Source: Gammaproteobacteria bacterium (GTDB lineage Bacteria; Pseudomonadota; Gammaproteobacteria; HTCC5015). From it: a DNA stretch of 38,351 nucleotides. Within the stretch, counting starts at the first letter, position 1, and each line of letters starts with the position of its first letter. Made by a program: the position numbers and the translations under genes. The stretch is from NCBI GenBank assembly GCA_016928055.1, contig JAFGLM010000014.1, forward strand, positions 1 through 38,351. Direction: 5' to 3'. Below the pieces are notes generated by a model. It saw nothing but the letters and a program-made list of their open reading frames with translations. It was not told the DNA's origin and did no database searches. Positions 1 to 8,918 of the stretch are shown here, piece after piece.

Positions 1-341
1 CCTCCCGTAGGAGTCCGGACCGTGTCTCAGTTCCGGTGTGGCTGATCGTCCTCTCAGACCAGCTATGGATCGTCGCCTTGGTGAGCCGTTACCTCACCAA
101 CAAGCTAATCCAACGCGGGCTCATCTAATAGCGAGAGCCGAGGCCCCCTTTGCTCCGTAGAGATTATGCGGTATTAGCCTAAGTTTCCCTAGGTTGTCCC
201 CCACTACAAGGTAGATTCCCACGCGTTACGCACCCGTCCGCCACTCGTCAGCCAGAGCAAGCTCTGCTGTTACCGTTCGACTTGCATGTGTTAGGCATGC
301 CGCCAGCGTTCAATCTGAGCCAGTATCAAACTCTCCAGTTA
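1..341 (-). rRNA. rrs: 16S ribosomal RNA, 5' part (3' end beyond the left edge)
   Basis: Read on the minus strand, this is the 5' third of bacterial 16S rRNA. The universal sequence AGAGTTTGAT-ACTGGCTCAG lies at 334-315, and ACTCCTACGGGAGG lies at the left edge (E. coli position about 338-351). The first nucleotide is placed at 341 by alignment to E. coli position 8. The rest of the gene and the 23S and 5S genes would lie off the left edge. The sequence is gammaproteobacterial in style, but I cannot name the genus by eye. Confidence 0.97.
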
Positions 342-539
342 AAACTAACCTTTTAACGTCTTCCCTCACCGAAGCCCAAGAGCTTAAGTAAGTTGGACGT
401 AGAACTGTTTGATGAGACCCAGAACACTAACGTGTTAAATCGGAATGATTTAACGTAATGTTCAGTTCAGGTACTTCATCGAATTTCTGGATCCCCAAAA
501 ACCGTACAAGCACCCGCACAAACCATTGAATTTTCATAC

Positions 540-551
540 TCTTAAAGAACC
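540..551 (-). promoter_or_regulatory. boxA-like rRNA antitermination site
   Basis: The minus-strand sequence GGTTCTTTAAGA matches the E. coli rrn boxA (TGCTCTTTAACA) at 9 of 12 positions. It lies in the rRNA leader downstream of P1, where the Nus factor antitermination complex normally loads. Position plus core similarity make this likely but not certain. Confidence 0.55.
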
Positions 552-636
552 AAAGACCGCGATGTACGCGGCCCGAAGCAGACCGATAAGTATAGCGACT
601 ACCGAAGCCGCTTACAATGCTTTGGACTTGAACTAT

Positions 637-665
637 ATTATCGGATCTGATGCCCGAAGACTTAA
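637..665 (-). promoter_or_regulatory. possible weak rrn P2 promoter
   Basis: On the minus strand TTAAGT (665-660) and GATAAT (642-637) are separated by 17 bp. The -10 is good (5/6) but the -35 is poor (3/6). Many gammaproteobacterial rRNA operons have a second promoter about 100 bp below P1, which is the only further support. Confidence 0.25.
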
Positions 666-745
666 GTCGGGCAGTGCAGCGGCAACACAAGACTAGATAA
701 TAAATTGTCGCCGACAGTCTCCTGGTTGGCACGCCATCCAAGGAA

Positions 746-805
746 GGGCGCATTATAAGGGCTGTTTTGCCTACGTCAACTGTTTTAAATATTTACGTAA
801 TAATT
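746..805 (-). promoter_or_regulatory. rRNA operon P1 promoter with UP element
   Basis: Reading leftward, the -35 is TTGACG (779-774), followed by a 16-bp spacer and a perfect -10 TATAAT (757-752). A GC-rich discriminator GCGCCC (751-746) follows, the feature linked to stringent (ppGpp/DksA) control of stable RNA promoters. Immediately upstream of the -35, 781-805 is almost pure A/T with a TTTAAA core, as expected for an UP element bound by the RNA polymerase alpha C-terminal domain. Transcription should start near 745. Confidence 0.9.
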
Positions 806-823
806 GCCTGAAAATGATCGATG

Positions 824-1789
824 CTAGGCCAGCAGCGTCTGAAAATATCGCACCGTATTGCATAATCCCTGCTCCAGTTTGATGGCCGGTTGCCAGTTGA
901 GCCGTTCTTTGGCCAGACTTATATCGGGTTGTCTTTGTGTAGGGTCATCCTGTGGTAGGGGTTTGAATTCAATGGTTGATTTTGAGTTTGTCATTTCAAT
1001 GACCTTTTCAGCCAGCTCCAGAATCGTGAATTCTCCGGGGTTACCCAAATTCACCGGTCCCACAAAATCATCATCGCTGTCCATGAAGCGTATAAAAGCT
1101 TCAATCAAATCATCCACATAGCAAAAAGACCGGGTTTGCGAACCATCTCCATAGACCGTAATTGCCTGACCCTGAAGCGCCTGCACGATAAAATTCGAAA
1201 CCACCCGACCGTCGTTCGGCAGCATGCGTGGCCCATAGGTGTTAAAAATACGTGCAACTTTGATATTCAACTTGTGTTGACGATAGTAATCAAAGAACAG
1301 TGTTTCGGCGCACCGCTTACCTTCGTCATAACAGGAACGTACGCCGATTGTGTTTACATTGCCCCAGTAAGATTCGGTTTGCGGATGCACGGCCGGATCG
1401 CCGTAGACTTCGCTGGTTGAAGCCTGCAGTATTTTTGCACGAACCCGCTTGGCCAGGCCCAACATATTGATAGCGCCATGAACACTGGTCTTGGTGGTTT
1501 GTACCGGATCGTGTTGATAATGTACAGGAGATGCCGGACAAGCCAGGTTATATATCTCATCCACTTCAATATACAGGGGAAACGTCACATCATGCCTGAC
1601 TAATTCGAAAAACGGATTTTCAAGTAAATGTGCAATATTGTTTTTTGTGCCGGTATAAAAATTGTCCACGCATAACACTTCGTGTCCGTCTTTTAGCAAG
1701 CGGTCACACAAATGTGAGCCCAGAAATCCCGCGCCCCCCGTTACTAAAACACGCTTACGCAGTGCATTTTTCATATTTGTAATCCGCAT
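824..1789 (-). CDS. uxs: UDP-glucuronate decarboxylase (UDP-xylose synthase), SDR family
   Basis: This 321-aa extended short-chain dehydrogenase/reductase would decarboxylate UDP-glucuronate to UDP-xylose with bound NAD, supplying xylose units for surface polysaccharide. The Rossmann motif GGAGFLG is at residues 18-24 and the catalytic pair Tyr153/Lys157 sits in YDEGK. The segments [26 protein letters not shown] and DGSQTRSF are typical of UXS and distinguish it from epimerases and dehydratases. It is the last gene of a leftward run beginning at tyrS, 36 bp after the CapA-like gene. Its stop is only about 45 bp upstream of the rRNA -35 box, with no terminator visible between. An in-frame ATG at codon 6 is an alternative start; neither has a clear ribosome binding site. 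Confidence 0.9.
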   Translation of the reverse strand: MRITNMKNALRKRVLVTGGAGFLGSHLCDRLLKDGHEVLCVDNFYTGTKNNIAHLLENPFFELVRHDVTFPLYIEVDEIYNLACPASPVHYQHDPVQTTKTSVHGAINMLGLAKRVRAKILQASTSEVYGDPAVHPQTESYWGNVNTIGVRSCYDEGKRCAETLFFDYYRQHKLNIKVARIFNTYGPRMLPNDGRVVSNFIVQALQGQAITVYGDGSQTRSFCYVDDLIEAFIRFMDSDDDFVGPVNLGNPGEFTILELAEKVIEMTNSKSTIEFKPLPQDDPTQRQPDISLAKERLNWQPAIKLEQGLCNTVRYFQTLLA

Positions 1790-1825
1790 TCATTAATAAT
1801 CGTGAATCAATTTGTGAAGCAAGGT

Positions 1826-2944
1826 CTATTGTATAACGGCATTCGGCCTGGTGGTTATAACATTCTCCAGTAAAAGTAATTCTGTACCCCTTTGCCGCGA
1901 CAACTCATTTATTTCATCGTAAACCCTTTCTGCATCCTGCCCGTCTAAAATCTTCGGCTGCAACTGAACATCAAAGTTATTGATATTAATCGGTATCATT
2001 ACTAGATCTGCAAACAAACCGTCAACAAAATTTACTTTCGCCACGACACTGGTATAAACATGCGGACTAAATGTGCTGAAGGTGTAATTACCGAGACTAT
2101 ACAGAATTATTCCAGATTTGTACTTTTCAACGGCCTGCAAAATATGGGGATGATGACCGATGACAAGATCTGCGCCCGCGTCGATCGCGGCATGCGCGAG
2201 CAGGGCTTGGTAGCTACGCAGTTCTGTTTCGCGTTCCCGCCCCCAATGAAACGAAACTACGATAATGTCGATACCTTGCCCCACCAGCTTACCTACATCT
2301 TCGCGAACATACTGCTCATGCCCATAGGCCGTGCCCGCATTATTACGAGTTGCCCAGAATTCTTCCGGAAAAGTATTGCTGTATGCAAGAAACGCAAGTG
2401 ACAAGCCATTTTCTAATTTAAATACTTGTGCCTTCCTTGCTTCCGCAATATTTTCACCGGCACCATGCGAACGAATGCCTGCTTTATCAAGCGCCGTTAA
2501 AGTATCCAGTAACCCTTCTGCGCCATAATCCATACTATGGTTGTTCGCTAATGTGACAATATCAAAACCAGCCTGCTTTAAAGCTGCCGCAACTTTGTCG
2601 GGCGAATTGCGAAACAAATATTTTTTATCTGCAAAGGGTTGCCCTGCATGAGTCAGAGAAGTCTCCAGATTGCCGATAGCAATATCAGCAGACTGCAAAA
2701 CTTCACGAGTTTCAGCAAATGGAAAATCGTAGCCTTCTTTATCCAGGCGCGCTTGCGCCTTGCCGCCTAACATAATATCGCCAACCGCAACGATACTGGC
2801 TTGCCTGGGCTGTATCGAAATATCAATACTCGGCGTAGCCGATTCCACTGGTTCAATCTTGACCGATGCGCAACCGGCAAAAAAGATCACAACCAGACCG
2901 ATCAGAGTTATTCGACAATTGCTAGCAGACATCATATTTTTCAC
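1826..2944 (-). CDS. CapA/PgsA-like lipoprotein (poly-gamma-glutamate synthesis family)
   Basis: This 372-aa protein has an N-terminal lipoprotein signal (hydrophobic stretch, then FAGC, Cys at about residue 25), so it should be exported and lipidated. The body has the CapA family's metallophosphatase-like motifs: VGDIMLGG, GNLETSLT, LANNHSMDYG, SFHWGRE and IGHHPHILQ, which carry the likely metal-binding Asp/His residues. CapA/PgsA proteins take part in poly-gamma-glutamate capsule production, but many relatives in Gram-negatives are uncharacterised, and no capB or capC homologue is present here. The start is GTG at 2944-2942, sharing one base with the TAG stop of the upstream acyltransferase, so translation is probably coupled. 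Its place between an acyltransferase and UDP-xylose synthase suggests an envelope or exopolysaccharide role. Confidence 0.82.
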   Translation of the reverse strand: MKNMMSASNCRITLIGLVVIFFAGCASVKIEPVESATPSIDISIQPRQASIVAVGDIMLGGKAQARLDKEGYDFPFAETREVLQSADIAIGNLETSLTHAGQPFADKKYLFRNSPDKVAAALKQAGFDIVTLANNHSMDYGAEGLLDTLTALDKAGIRSHGAGENIAEARKAQVFKLENGLSLAFLAYSNTFPEEFWATRNNAGTAYGHEQYVREDVGKLVGQGIDIIVVSFHWGRERETELRSYQALLAHAAIDAGADLVIGHHPHILQAVEKYKSGIILYSLGNYTFSTFSPHVYTSVVAKVNFVDGLFADLVMIPININNFDVQLQPKILDGQDAERVYDEINELSRQRGTELLLLENVITTRPNAVIQ

Positions 2945-3798
2945 TATTGCACCGGACTATTACGCGAATACAGCTCAGCATCAACAGTATACTTAAATCG
3001 CTTATATCCCCAAAGATACTGCTCCGGAGCAAGACGAATAATCTGCTCCATACTTTTATTTAAGGCCTCGGTAGATTCCTGTAAATCGTCGGAATATATC
3101 TCGGCCAGCGCAGGCACCAAATGAATATCAAATCCACGCGCACCAAGCAGTCGACGCGCATAACAACATATCACTGCGGGATGGTTTTTTTGTATCATGC
3201 GCGGTAACAACGTCCCTGTTCTGGCCGGAACGCCGAAAAAATCCGCCATCACAATACCCGAGCCATCAGGCAATTGATCGGGTAATGTCTTGAGGATTCC
3301 GCCATGGGTTAATACATGATATGCCTTTCGCACCCCAACGGTATCAATTGATATCATCGTTGTACCGGGGCGTTCGCGATTTTTTAAAATCAGACTGTTC
3401 CAGAATCGATTGTTTATCGGTTTATAAAACGCGTGGGGCTTATAGGGGCCAAGAAATAAATTAAATACCTCCCAGTTACCCAGATGTGGATGCACGAATA
3501 TAATACCGCGTTGCTCAATCAGCGCTTCTTCTAGGTGCTGTTTGCCATATATATGGCGAATCTGTTTTTTAAAAAAGTCTCCGGAAATCAACCAAATAAA
3601 AAGCGTTTCCATGGTGAGTTTGCCAAACTCGCGCATACTCCGGCGCACCAATTTATCAATTTCGCTCGCCGATAATTCCGGGAATACTAAATTTATATTA
3701 ATCCTGCAAACCCGAGCATATTCTATATTGATAACGCGCGCTAACCAGCCGAGGCCATTGCCACACAAGTGAATAAATAACAAAAACAATCTATACAT
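2944..3798 (-). CDS. LpxL/HtrB-family lipid A late acyltransferase
   Basis: This 284-aa protein belongs to the lysophospholipid acyltransferase-like family that adds secondary acyl chains to the Kdo-lipid A precursor at the inner membrane. The catalytic HX4E motif appears as HLGNWE in the segment FVHPHLGNWE. The segments LPDQLPDGSG and FFGVPARTGTLL match the conserved LpxL block around the second motif. An N-terminal hydrophobic segment (about residues 1-20) anchors it. It lies 12 bp downstream of the NERD gene and overlaps the next gene by one base, so it is part of the tyrS-led run. Which acyl position or chain it adds cannot be read from the sequence. Related glycolipid or ornithine-lipid acyltransferases share the fold but are less likely. 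Confidence 0.87.
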   Translation of the reverse strand: MYRLFLLFIHLCGNGLGWLARVINIEYARVCRININLVFPELSASEIDKLVRRSMREFGKLTMETLFIWLISGDFFKKQIRHIYGKQHLEEALIEQRGIIFVHPHLGNWEVFNLFLGPYKPHAFYKPINNRFWNSLILKNRERPGTTMISIDTVGVRKAYHVLTHGGILKTLPDQLPDGSGIVMADFFGVPARTGTLLPRMIQKNHPAVICCYARRLLGARGFDIHLVPALAEIYSDDLQESTEALNKSMEQIIRLAPEQYLWGYKRFKYTVDAELYSRNSPVQ

Positions 3799-3810
3799 CA
3801 GGCAAAGCGC

Positions 3811-4401
3811 TCAATTACCACGCTGTTGATAGGTCTGCAATTTCTGCCAGTTGGAAAGCGCATGCTCAGATACAGTTTTTTTTGGCGGTTGCTTCGGAAT
3901 ATCATCCAGCGTTAGAACACCATCAGGAACGCGTTTCGGAAAATAGCTTCGTCCGGCAAACAAAACAGCGCCCTCGACATCTAAATTTGGCACAAGTGAC
4001 TGCACCGCGATAATATAGTTTTTCATTTGAAGTAGCGGATTTGCAAATTGGAAGTTTCTACGATTGACCACCTGAGTCCAGGTATCTAACTGTTCGCCGG
4101 CATAAATCAAACCATCGTAACGTTTCACGTCAACTACAATAATTTTGTCGCCGTTCAACACCAAATGCTCAATAAACAATTCACCATCAACACCATCAGG
4201 CACCCGGATATTACTAAGTGTTTTGTTACCAAGTTTTTTGATATGAGCTCGTATATGATGATCGGCCAAAAAGCGTTTTAACAATGGCGCCAGCCACCAA
4301 ACAAACAGCAAAACCCCCGCAGCTATAAGCAGACTCGCTACCAAAACGGCGGTGTCAGATGGCAAGTTTATGCCCAGGTACCGAGTAAGTGTCTCTATCA
4401 T
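3811..4401 (-). CDS. NERD-domain membrane protein
   Basis: This 196-aa protein has one N-terminal membrane helix (about residues 17-42, including LLIAAGVLLFVWW) followed by a NERD (nuclease-related) domain. The signature is visible as DGELFIEHLVLNG, then IIVVDVKRYDGLIYAGE, then DTWTQ. The Asp-Val-Lys step resembles the (D/E)xK active site of the restriction-endonuclease-like fold, so a nuclease activity is possible but unproven. The C-terminal part (LFAGRSYFPKRVP) is typical of short NERD proteins. It starts 5 bp after the tyrS stop and is followed 12 bp later by the acyltransferase gene. NERD proteins are widespread with unclear function, and membrane anchoring argues against a free restriction enzyme. 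Confidence 0.8.
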   Translation of the reverse strand: MIETLTRYLGINLPSDTAVLVASLLIAAGVLLFVWWLAPLLKRFLADHHIRAHIKKLGNKTLSNIRVPDGVDGELFIEHLVLNGDKIIVVDVKRYDGLIYAGEQLDTWTQVVNRRNFQFANPLLQMKNYIIAVQSLVPNLDVEGAVLFAGRSYFPKRVPDGVLTLDDIPKQPPKKTVSEHALSNWQKLQTYQQRGN

Positions 4402-4406
4402 AATGA

Positions 4407-5621
4407 CTACTTTAGCAATACACGTGCAAAACGCCGCTTACCCACCTGATATACATGCTGAGCACCCGTGTTTACTGACAAGTTTTTATCTTCAATGCGT
4501 TCGCCATCTATTTTCACAGCACCCTGTTTTATCATTCGAAACGCCTCAGACGTACTGGCGACCAATCCGGCTTCTTTTAATAAATTAGCGATGGGTAAGC
4601 CACCTTTTACCGTACTTAACTCCAACTCCGGCATTTCCTCGGGTATCTCGCCCTGCTGAAAACGCGCGACAAATTCCTGTTGCGCCTGTTCGGCCGCTCT
4701 TGAATCATGAAAACGGGCAATCAGTTCCAGGCACAATTCGAATTTAACGTCACGAGGATTTCGGCCTTCATTGACCTGTTGCTGCAACTTCTGAACTTCA
4801 CCCATCGGCCTGAAACTGAGTAGCTCAAAATATCGCCACATCAGATCATCTGAGATCGACATTAATTTACCAAACATTTCACCGGGCGGTTCATCAATTC
4901 CAACATAATTATTAAGCGACTTGGACATTTTTTGCCCGCCCCCCAGACCTTCTAGTATCGGCAATGTCATTACGACCTGAGATGCCTGCCCAAACTGTTT
5001 CTGCAATTCGCGACCCACCAGTAAATTAAATTTCTGATCTGTGCCACCCAGCTCGACATCAGATTTCAAGGCAACCGAGTCATAACCCTGAATCAATGGG
5101 TATAGAAATTCATGAATGGCGATGGGTTGATTGCCATTGTAGCGTTTACTGAAATCATCACGCTCCAGCATGCGGGCAACGGTTTGTCTGGCAGCAAGCT
5201 GAATGAGCTCCGCTGCGGTCATCGGGCTCATCCATTCCGAATTGAAGACAATTTTGGTTCGGTCAGCGTTTAGAATTTTAAAAATCTGCTTCTGATAGGT
5301 CCTTGCATTTTCGTGCACTTCTTCTCTTGTTAACGTCGGCCGGGTGGTACTTTTACCGGTGGGATCACCAATCATGCCGGTGAAATCGCCGATTAAAAAC
5401 AGGATATCATGGCCAAGATCCTGAAACTGGCGTAGCTTATTAATGAGCACGGTATGCCCGAGATGCAGATCCGGCGCAGTCGGATCAAAGCCCGCCTTGA
5501 TACGAAGGGGCCGGCCGAGCTTTAACTTAGCCATCAGCTCTTCTTCGAGTAGTATTTCCTCCGCTCCCCTCTTCAGTAACTGCAATGCATTGTTGGGTGT
5601 TATCTGATCAATGTTTTTCAT
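4407..5621 (-). CDS. tyrS: tyrosyl-tRNA synthetase (KMSKS-type, TyrZ-like)
   Basis: This 404-aa class I aminoacyl-tRNA synthetase charges tRNA-Tyr. HLGH is at residues 53-56, KMSKS at 231-235, and the segment [14 protein letters not shown] is characteristic of the catalytic domain. The C-terminus (about 340-404) carries an S4 RNA-binding domain with [11 protein letters not shown]. The canonical KMSKS and length match the second bacterial TyrRS type (TyrZ, as in Pseudomonas) rather than E. coli TyrS, which has a KFGKT-type motif. The ATG at 5621 has a GGAA about 7 bp upstream. It heads the leftward operon and is divergent from the M23 peptidase gene, an arrangement I recall from Pseudomonas. 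Confidence 0.96.
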   Translation of the reverse strand: MKNIDQITPNNALQLLKRGAEEILLEEELMAKLKLGRPLRIKAGFDPTAPDLHLGHTVLINKLRQFQDLGHDILFLIGDFTGMIGDPTGKSTTRPTLTREEVHENARTYQKQIFKILNADRTKIVFNSEWMSPMTAAELIQLAARQTVARMLERDDFSKRYNGNQPIAIHEFLYPLIQGYDSVALKSDVELGGTDQKFNLLVGRELQKQFGQASQVVMTLPILEGLGGGQKMSKSLNNYVGIDEPPGEMFGKLMSISDDLMWRYFELLSFRPMGEVQKLQQQVNEGRNPRDVKFELCLELIARFHDSRAAEQAQQEFVARFQQGEIPEEMPELELSTVKGGLPIANLLKEAGLVASTSEAFRMIKQGAVKIDGERIEDKNLSVNTGAQHVYQVGKRRFARVLLK

Positions 5622-5656
5622 TTATTTGTTCCGGCAGTACCCTCAATCGAGCTGCA

Positions 5657-5684
5657 ACAATACTGATTTATTTGAAAATTCCAA
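5657..5684 (-). promoter_or_regulatory. possible tyrS promoter
   Basis: On the minus strand TTGGAA (5684-5679) and TATTGT (5662-5657) are 16 bp apart, each 4/6 to consensus, 36 bp before the tyrS start. I see no T-box or other leader structure in this 175-bp divergent region. Confidence 0.35.
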
Positions 5685-5721
5685 GTTTTTCCCGTTTACA
5701 GAGATAAAACGGTAAAACCCA

Positions 5722-5750
5722 TTGACGGCCGGGCGATTTATCGCTATTGT
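5722..5750 (+). promoter_or_regulatory. likely promoter of the M23 peptidase-anmK operon
   Basis: TTGACG (5722-5727) is followed by a 17-bp spacer and TATTGT (5745-5750), 46 bp before the ATG at 5797. The -35 is 5/6 and the -10 is 4/6 to the sigma-70 consensus. The spacer contains the small palindrome GCGATTTATCGC (5733-5744). Confidence 0.5.
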
Positions 5751-5796
5751 CACCGGCTATATAAATCCTTAAATATCATAACCTTGCAGTACTTTT

Positions 5797-7278
5797 ATGA
5801 TACATGACTATAAAAATGTGATGCTACGACGACAAGCCAAACCGGCAAGTCGCAATCTCCAATGGCACTGGCATGGCGCGATTTTTTTTATGATTGCCGC
5901 TTTACTGGTGTTATTCCTGGTCGAATCCCAAAAATCAGAAGCCTCCAGCGCACCCGCTGCTACGACGATCTCGGTATCACCGAAAACAGTTGCAAAACTA
6001 CCTATTACCACCGACCAACCAGCATGGGAAATGACCTCCTATACCATCGAGCTGCCTCCCCCTTCGCCGAGTAGCAATAATATCAGTAAACAGGAGTCGT
6101 CGAACGAGCTGGAATGGCAAACCTTTATTGTTAAACCCGGACATAATCTCGCTATCATCTGCTCGCGCGCGGGTATTAAGGCCGGCGAAGTACACGCCAT
6201 GATGCAATTGGGCAATAGTGTTTCGTCGCTTCAGAAATTGCATCCAAACGAGAAAATTTTGTTAAAAATATTACCTGACGGAACATTGGCAGCGCTGCAA
6301 TACGATATTGATCAATCTGAACGCCTATTGGTAACCCGTAATCAAAACCCGCAATCAGATCAGCCTCTGTTTAAAGCCGAAATTATAAAACGCCCACTGG
6401 AAATACGAACCACCCATGCCAGTGGGGAAATTGAGGATTCCCTGTATCTTGCCGCGTTAAAAGCCGGATTATCCCACCAGATTACCGGTGAGCTGGCCAG
6501 TCTGTTCGGTTGGGATATCGATTTTACCCAACAAGTGCGCAGAGGCGATCGGTTCACGGTTATATACGATGATTATTATCGTGATGGCGAAAAATTAGAC
6601 GACGCGAAGGGGTTAGGCAGTGTTTTATCGCTACCCCGCATAGTTGCAGCCGAGTTCATTAATGACGGTAAGATCTTCCGTGCATTGCGATACACTGACC
6701 CTGCGGGTAAAACGGATTATTACACACCGGACGGCAACAATATTCGCAAAACCTTTATGCGCAATCCCATTGATGCCCGGATTACCTCCCCTTTTAATTT
6801 AAAACGCTTTCATCCAATTCTTCATAAAACGCATCCTCACCTCGGCGTTGACTACGGTGCACCCACTGGTACGCCCATCAGAGCCACAGGCGATGGAAAA
6901 GTCGTATTTAAGGGTACAAAAGGTGGATACGGCAGAATGATAATTATTCAACACGGGCAACGCTACAGTACCGTCTATGGGCATATGTCAAAATACGCAG
7001 GCAATACCGCCAGAGGTCGAAAAATCAAACAGAATCAGGTTGTTGGTTATGTTGGACAATCCGGATTAGCCACCGGGCCTCACCTGCATTATGAATTCAG
7101 AATTGACGGCGTTCATCGCAATCCGCTAACGGTAAAGTTTCCAAGCGTTGCGCCAATCCCAGAAAAATTCAAAAACAATTTTAAAGAAAAAACCCGCACT
7201 CAACTTGCGCAACTGGACACAATAAATCGAATTAATCTGGCTTCCGACGATTCAACCATCGCTTCGTCCAGTCTCTAG
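5797..7278 (+). CDS. M23-family peptidoglycan DD-metalloendopeptidase (MepM-like)
   Basis: This 493-aa murein hydrolase would cut peptide cross-bridges in the periplasm. A single N-terminal membrane segment (about residues 28-43) anchors it. A LysM/OapA-like region (about 105-160, with FIVKPGHNLAIICSRAGI) should bind glycan, and the C-terminal M23 domain starts near 325. Zinc ligands are His348 and Asp352 in HLGVD and His431 in HLH (429-431), and His396 in YGH is the catalytic partner, so the active site is complete. The first ATG has no clear ribosome binding site, and ATG at codon 9 (5821) is an alternative. It lies 34 bp upstream of anmK, coupling wall cutting to anhydro-muropeptide recycling. 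LytM-type peptidases often accompany bactofilins, and one is encoded nearby. Confidence 0.93.
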   Translation: MIHDYKNVMLRRQAKPASRNLQWHWHGAIFFMIAALLVLFLVESQKSEASSAPAATTISVSPKTVAKLPITTDQPAWEMTSYTIELPPPSPSSNNISKQESSNELEWQTFIVKPGHNLAIICSRAGIKAGEVHAMMQLGNSVSSLQKLHPNEKILLKILPDGTLAALQYDIDQSERLLVTRNQNPQSDQPLFKAEIIKRPLEIRTTHASGEIEDSLYLAALKAGLSHQITGELASLFGWDIDFTQQVRRGDRFTVIYDDYYRDGEKLDDAKGLGSVLSLPRIVAAEFINDGKIFRALRYTDPAGKTDYYTPDGNNIRKTFMRNPIDARITSPFNLKRFHPILHKTHPHLGVDYGAPTGTPIRATGDGKVVFKGTKGGYGRMIIIQHGQRYSTVYGHMSKYAGNTARGRKIKQNQVVGYVGQSGLATGPHLHYEFRIDGVHRNPLTVKFPSVAPIPEKFKNNFKEKTRTQLAQLDTINRINLASDDSTIASSSL

Positions 7279-7312
7279 GTGTTTTACCCGTTGTCATATC
7301 CAGTGGTACCCA

Positions 7313-8431
7313 ATGCTTAACAGCACCCTCTATATCGGCTTGATGTCCGGCACCAGTATGGATGGAGTTGACGCTGCGTTGGTTGATTTTTCGGATCGAT
7401 GCAAAATACTCAGCACAACTTTCGTTGCCTACCCCGCCAATATACGCAACTCCCTGCATGAACTGGTTCAACCTGATGGTCTGTGTGTGCTGGACGATCT
7501 GGGAAACCTGGATCAGTGGTTGGGCCATTTATTCGGACAGGCCGCTGTCGAACTTATTGAACAATCCGGACACTCGGCAAATCAAATTGCCGCTATTGGC
7601 AGTCATGGCCAGACCATCCGTCATCGCCCATCCAATTACTCAAGTGGGCATATCCCATATACCATGCAAATTGGTGATCCAAATGTTATTGCCGAAACAA
7701 CCGGCATTACCACTGTCGCTGATTTTCGACGTCGGGACATGGCCGCCGGTGGTCAAGGCGCGCCGCTTGTTCCCGGTTTTCACGCAGCGGTATTTGGCGT
7801 GGCCGGAGAAGATCGGGTTATCATCAACATTGGTGGTATCGCCAATATTACGGTTATCAATGCCGATGAATCGATATATGGTTTTGATATTGGGCCTGGC
7901 AATTGCCTGATGGACCGATGGACCCAACAATCTTTCAAACTCCCCTACGACACTGATGGACAACTTGCCGCTGAGGGCACAATCTCATCGGAGCTTCTTC
8001 AATGTCTACTTGAAGATCCCTATTTCAATCAACCACACCCAAAAAGTACCGGCCCGGAATACTTTAATCTTAACTGGCTAGGCGAGCATCTAATGGAACT
8101 GAATGTTTCGCAAACTGATGTACTAAGAACACTCAATCAGCTTACCGCTGTTACCATCGCAGATGTGATCAAACATCATTCACCCAATTCCAGCATCGCT
8201 TTTTGTTGTGGCGGCGGGGTGCATAATTCGACGTTAATGAATGCAATAAAATCTGAACTACCAGACGTAAATATTGATACGACCGCTAAGATCGGTATTG
8301 ATCCTGATTTTGTTGAGGCCGCTGCCTTTGCCTGGCTCGCTAAACAAACTTTAGCTAAAAAGCCCGGAAATACGCCACAAGTCACCGGCGCCGGAAAAAC
8401 AGTCATTCTGGGTGGTGTTTACTTTTCCTAG
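7313..8431 (+). CDS. anmK: anhydro-N-acetylmuramic acid kinase
   Basis: This 372-aa sugar kinase phosphorylates and opens 1,6-anhydro-MurNAc to MurNAc-6-phosphate during cytoplasmic cell-wall recycling. The N-terminal GLMSGTSMDGVDAAL is the family hallmark, followed by IGSHGQTIRHRP, DFRRRDMAAGGQGAPLVP, NIGGIANIT and GFDIGPGNCLMD, all belonging to the ATP- and sugar-binding sites of the ASKHA fold. Length is normal for the family. It is co-directional with the M23 peptidase gene and probably in one transcript. It converges with erpA, whose stop is 38 bp away, with no obvious terminator between. Confidence 0.96.
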   Translation: MLNSTLYIGLMSGTSMDGVDAALVDFSDRCKILSTTFVAYPANIRNSLHELVQPDGLCVLDDLGNLDQWLGHLFGQAAVELIEQSGHSANQIAAIGSHGQTIRHRPSNYSSGHIPYTMQIGDPNVIAETTGITTVADFRRRDMAAGGQGAPLVPGFHAAVFGVAGEDRVIINIGGIANITVINADESIYGFDIGPGNCLMDRWTQQSFKLPYDTDGQLAAEGTISSELLQCLLEDPYFNQPHPKSTGPEYFNLNWLGEHLMELNVSQTDVLRTLNQLTAVTIADVIKHHSPNSSIAFCCGGGVHNSTLMNAIKSELPDVNIDTTAKIGIDPDFVEAAAFAWLAKQTLAKKPGNTPQVTGAGKTVILGGVYFS

Positions 8432-8469
8432 GTATACGAGCACTTTGCGCAGCGGTAACAGTCTTCAGG

Positions 8470-8862
8470 TTATACCGAAAACGATGAACCACAACCACAA
8501 GTCGTGGTGGCATTGGGATTGCGAATTACAAACTGAGAACCCTGTAGTCCTTCTGAATAATCAATCTCCGCACCCATCAGGTACTGGATACTCATCGGAT
8601 CAACCAGTAGGGTGACGCCATTTTTTCTGATCTCTGTATCACCTTCATTCACGGTTTCGTCAAATGTAAAACCGTACTGAAACCCAGAGCAACCGCCCCC
8701 GGAGATAAACACCCGTAGTTTAAGGTTGGGGTTTTCTTCCTCTTCAAGCAGGCTTTTAACCTTATTTGCCGCGTTCTCGGTGAATTCCAGCGGCGGCGGG
8801 AAATCCTCGGCAGGCACACTTGCCTGTACATCGTTCATATCGTGATAATCCATTGCTAACAT
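8470..8862 (-). CDS. erpA: iron-sulfur cluster insertion protein ErpA
   Basis: This A-type carrier delivers [Fe-S] clusters to apoproteins, including isoprenoid-pathway enzymes. The three cluster-binding cysteines are present: Cys58 in [12 protein letters not shown], and Cys122 and Cys124 in the C-terminal CGCGSSFSV. The core (about residues 24-130) is nearly identical in pattern to E. coli ErpA, which is about 114 aa. The N-terminus here is up to 16 residues longer and has in-frame Met codons at 1, 4 and 9, so the true start is uncertain. It is the last gene of the leftward argC run, 56 bp after the bactofilin gene. Confidence 0.95.
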   Translation of the reverse strand: MLAMDYHDMNDVQASVPAEDFPPPLEFTENAANKVKSLLEEEENPNLKLRVFISGGGCSGFQYGFTFDETVNEGDTEIRKNGVTLLVDPMSIQYLMGAEIDYSEGLQGSQFVIRNPNATTTCGCGSSFSV

Positions 8863-8918
8863 TGCTGGAATACAGAGTCTAGCTTTTCCTGAGTAAATTA
8901 GTCAAGTATTCTCGGTAT

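Larger units (their letters stand above)
342..745 (-). other. rRNA operon leader (transcribed, non-coding)
   Basis: About 400 nt lie between the predicted P1 start near 745 and the mature 16S 5' end. I see no credible gene here. The stretch holds a boxA-like antitermination element (540-551), a nested inverted repeat (652-657 with 667-672, GCCCGA/TCGGGC, enclosing the palindrome GACTTAAGTC at 659-668) and a weak possible second promoter (637-665). It probably also contains the 5' strand of the RNase III stem that frees 16S, but the partner strand is outside the window. An open frame on the minus strand at 427-753 has no recognisable protein similarity and is treated as chance. Confidence 0.75.

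Noticed and set aside
427..753. Open reading frame on the minus strand in the rRNA leader
   Set aside because: It starts over the P1 -10 and runs through the boxA region; composition shows no protein pattern, and it is explained by the rRNA leader.
5622..5796. T-box or amino-acid leader upstream of tyrS
   Set aside because: No T-box sequence or terminator/antiterminator pair seen, and gammaproteobacteria rarely use T-boxes.
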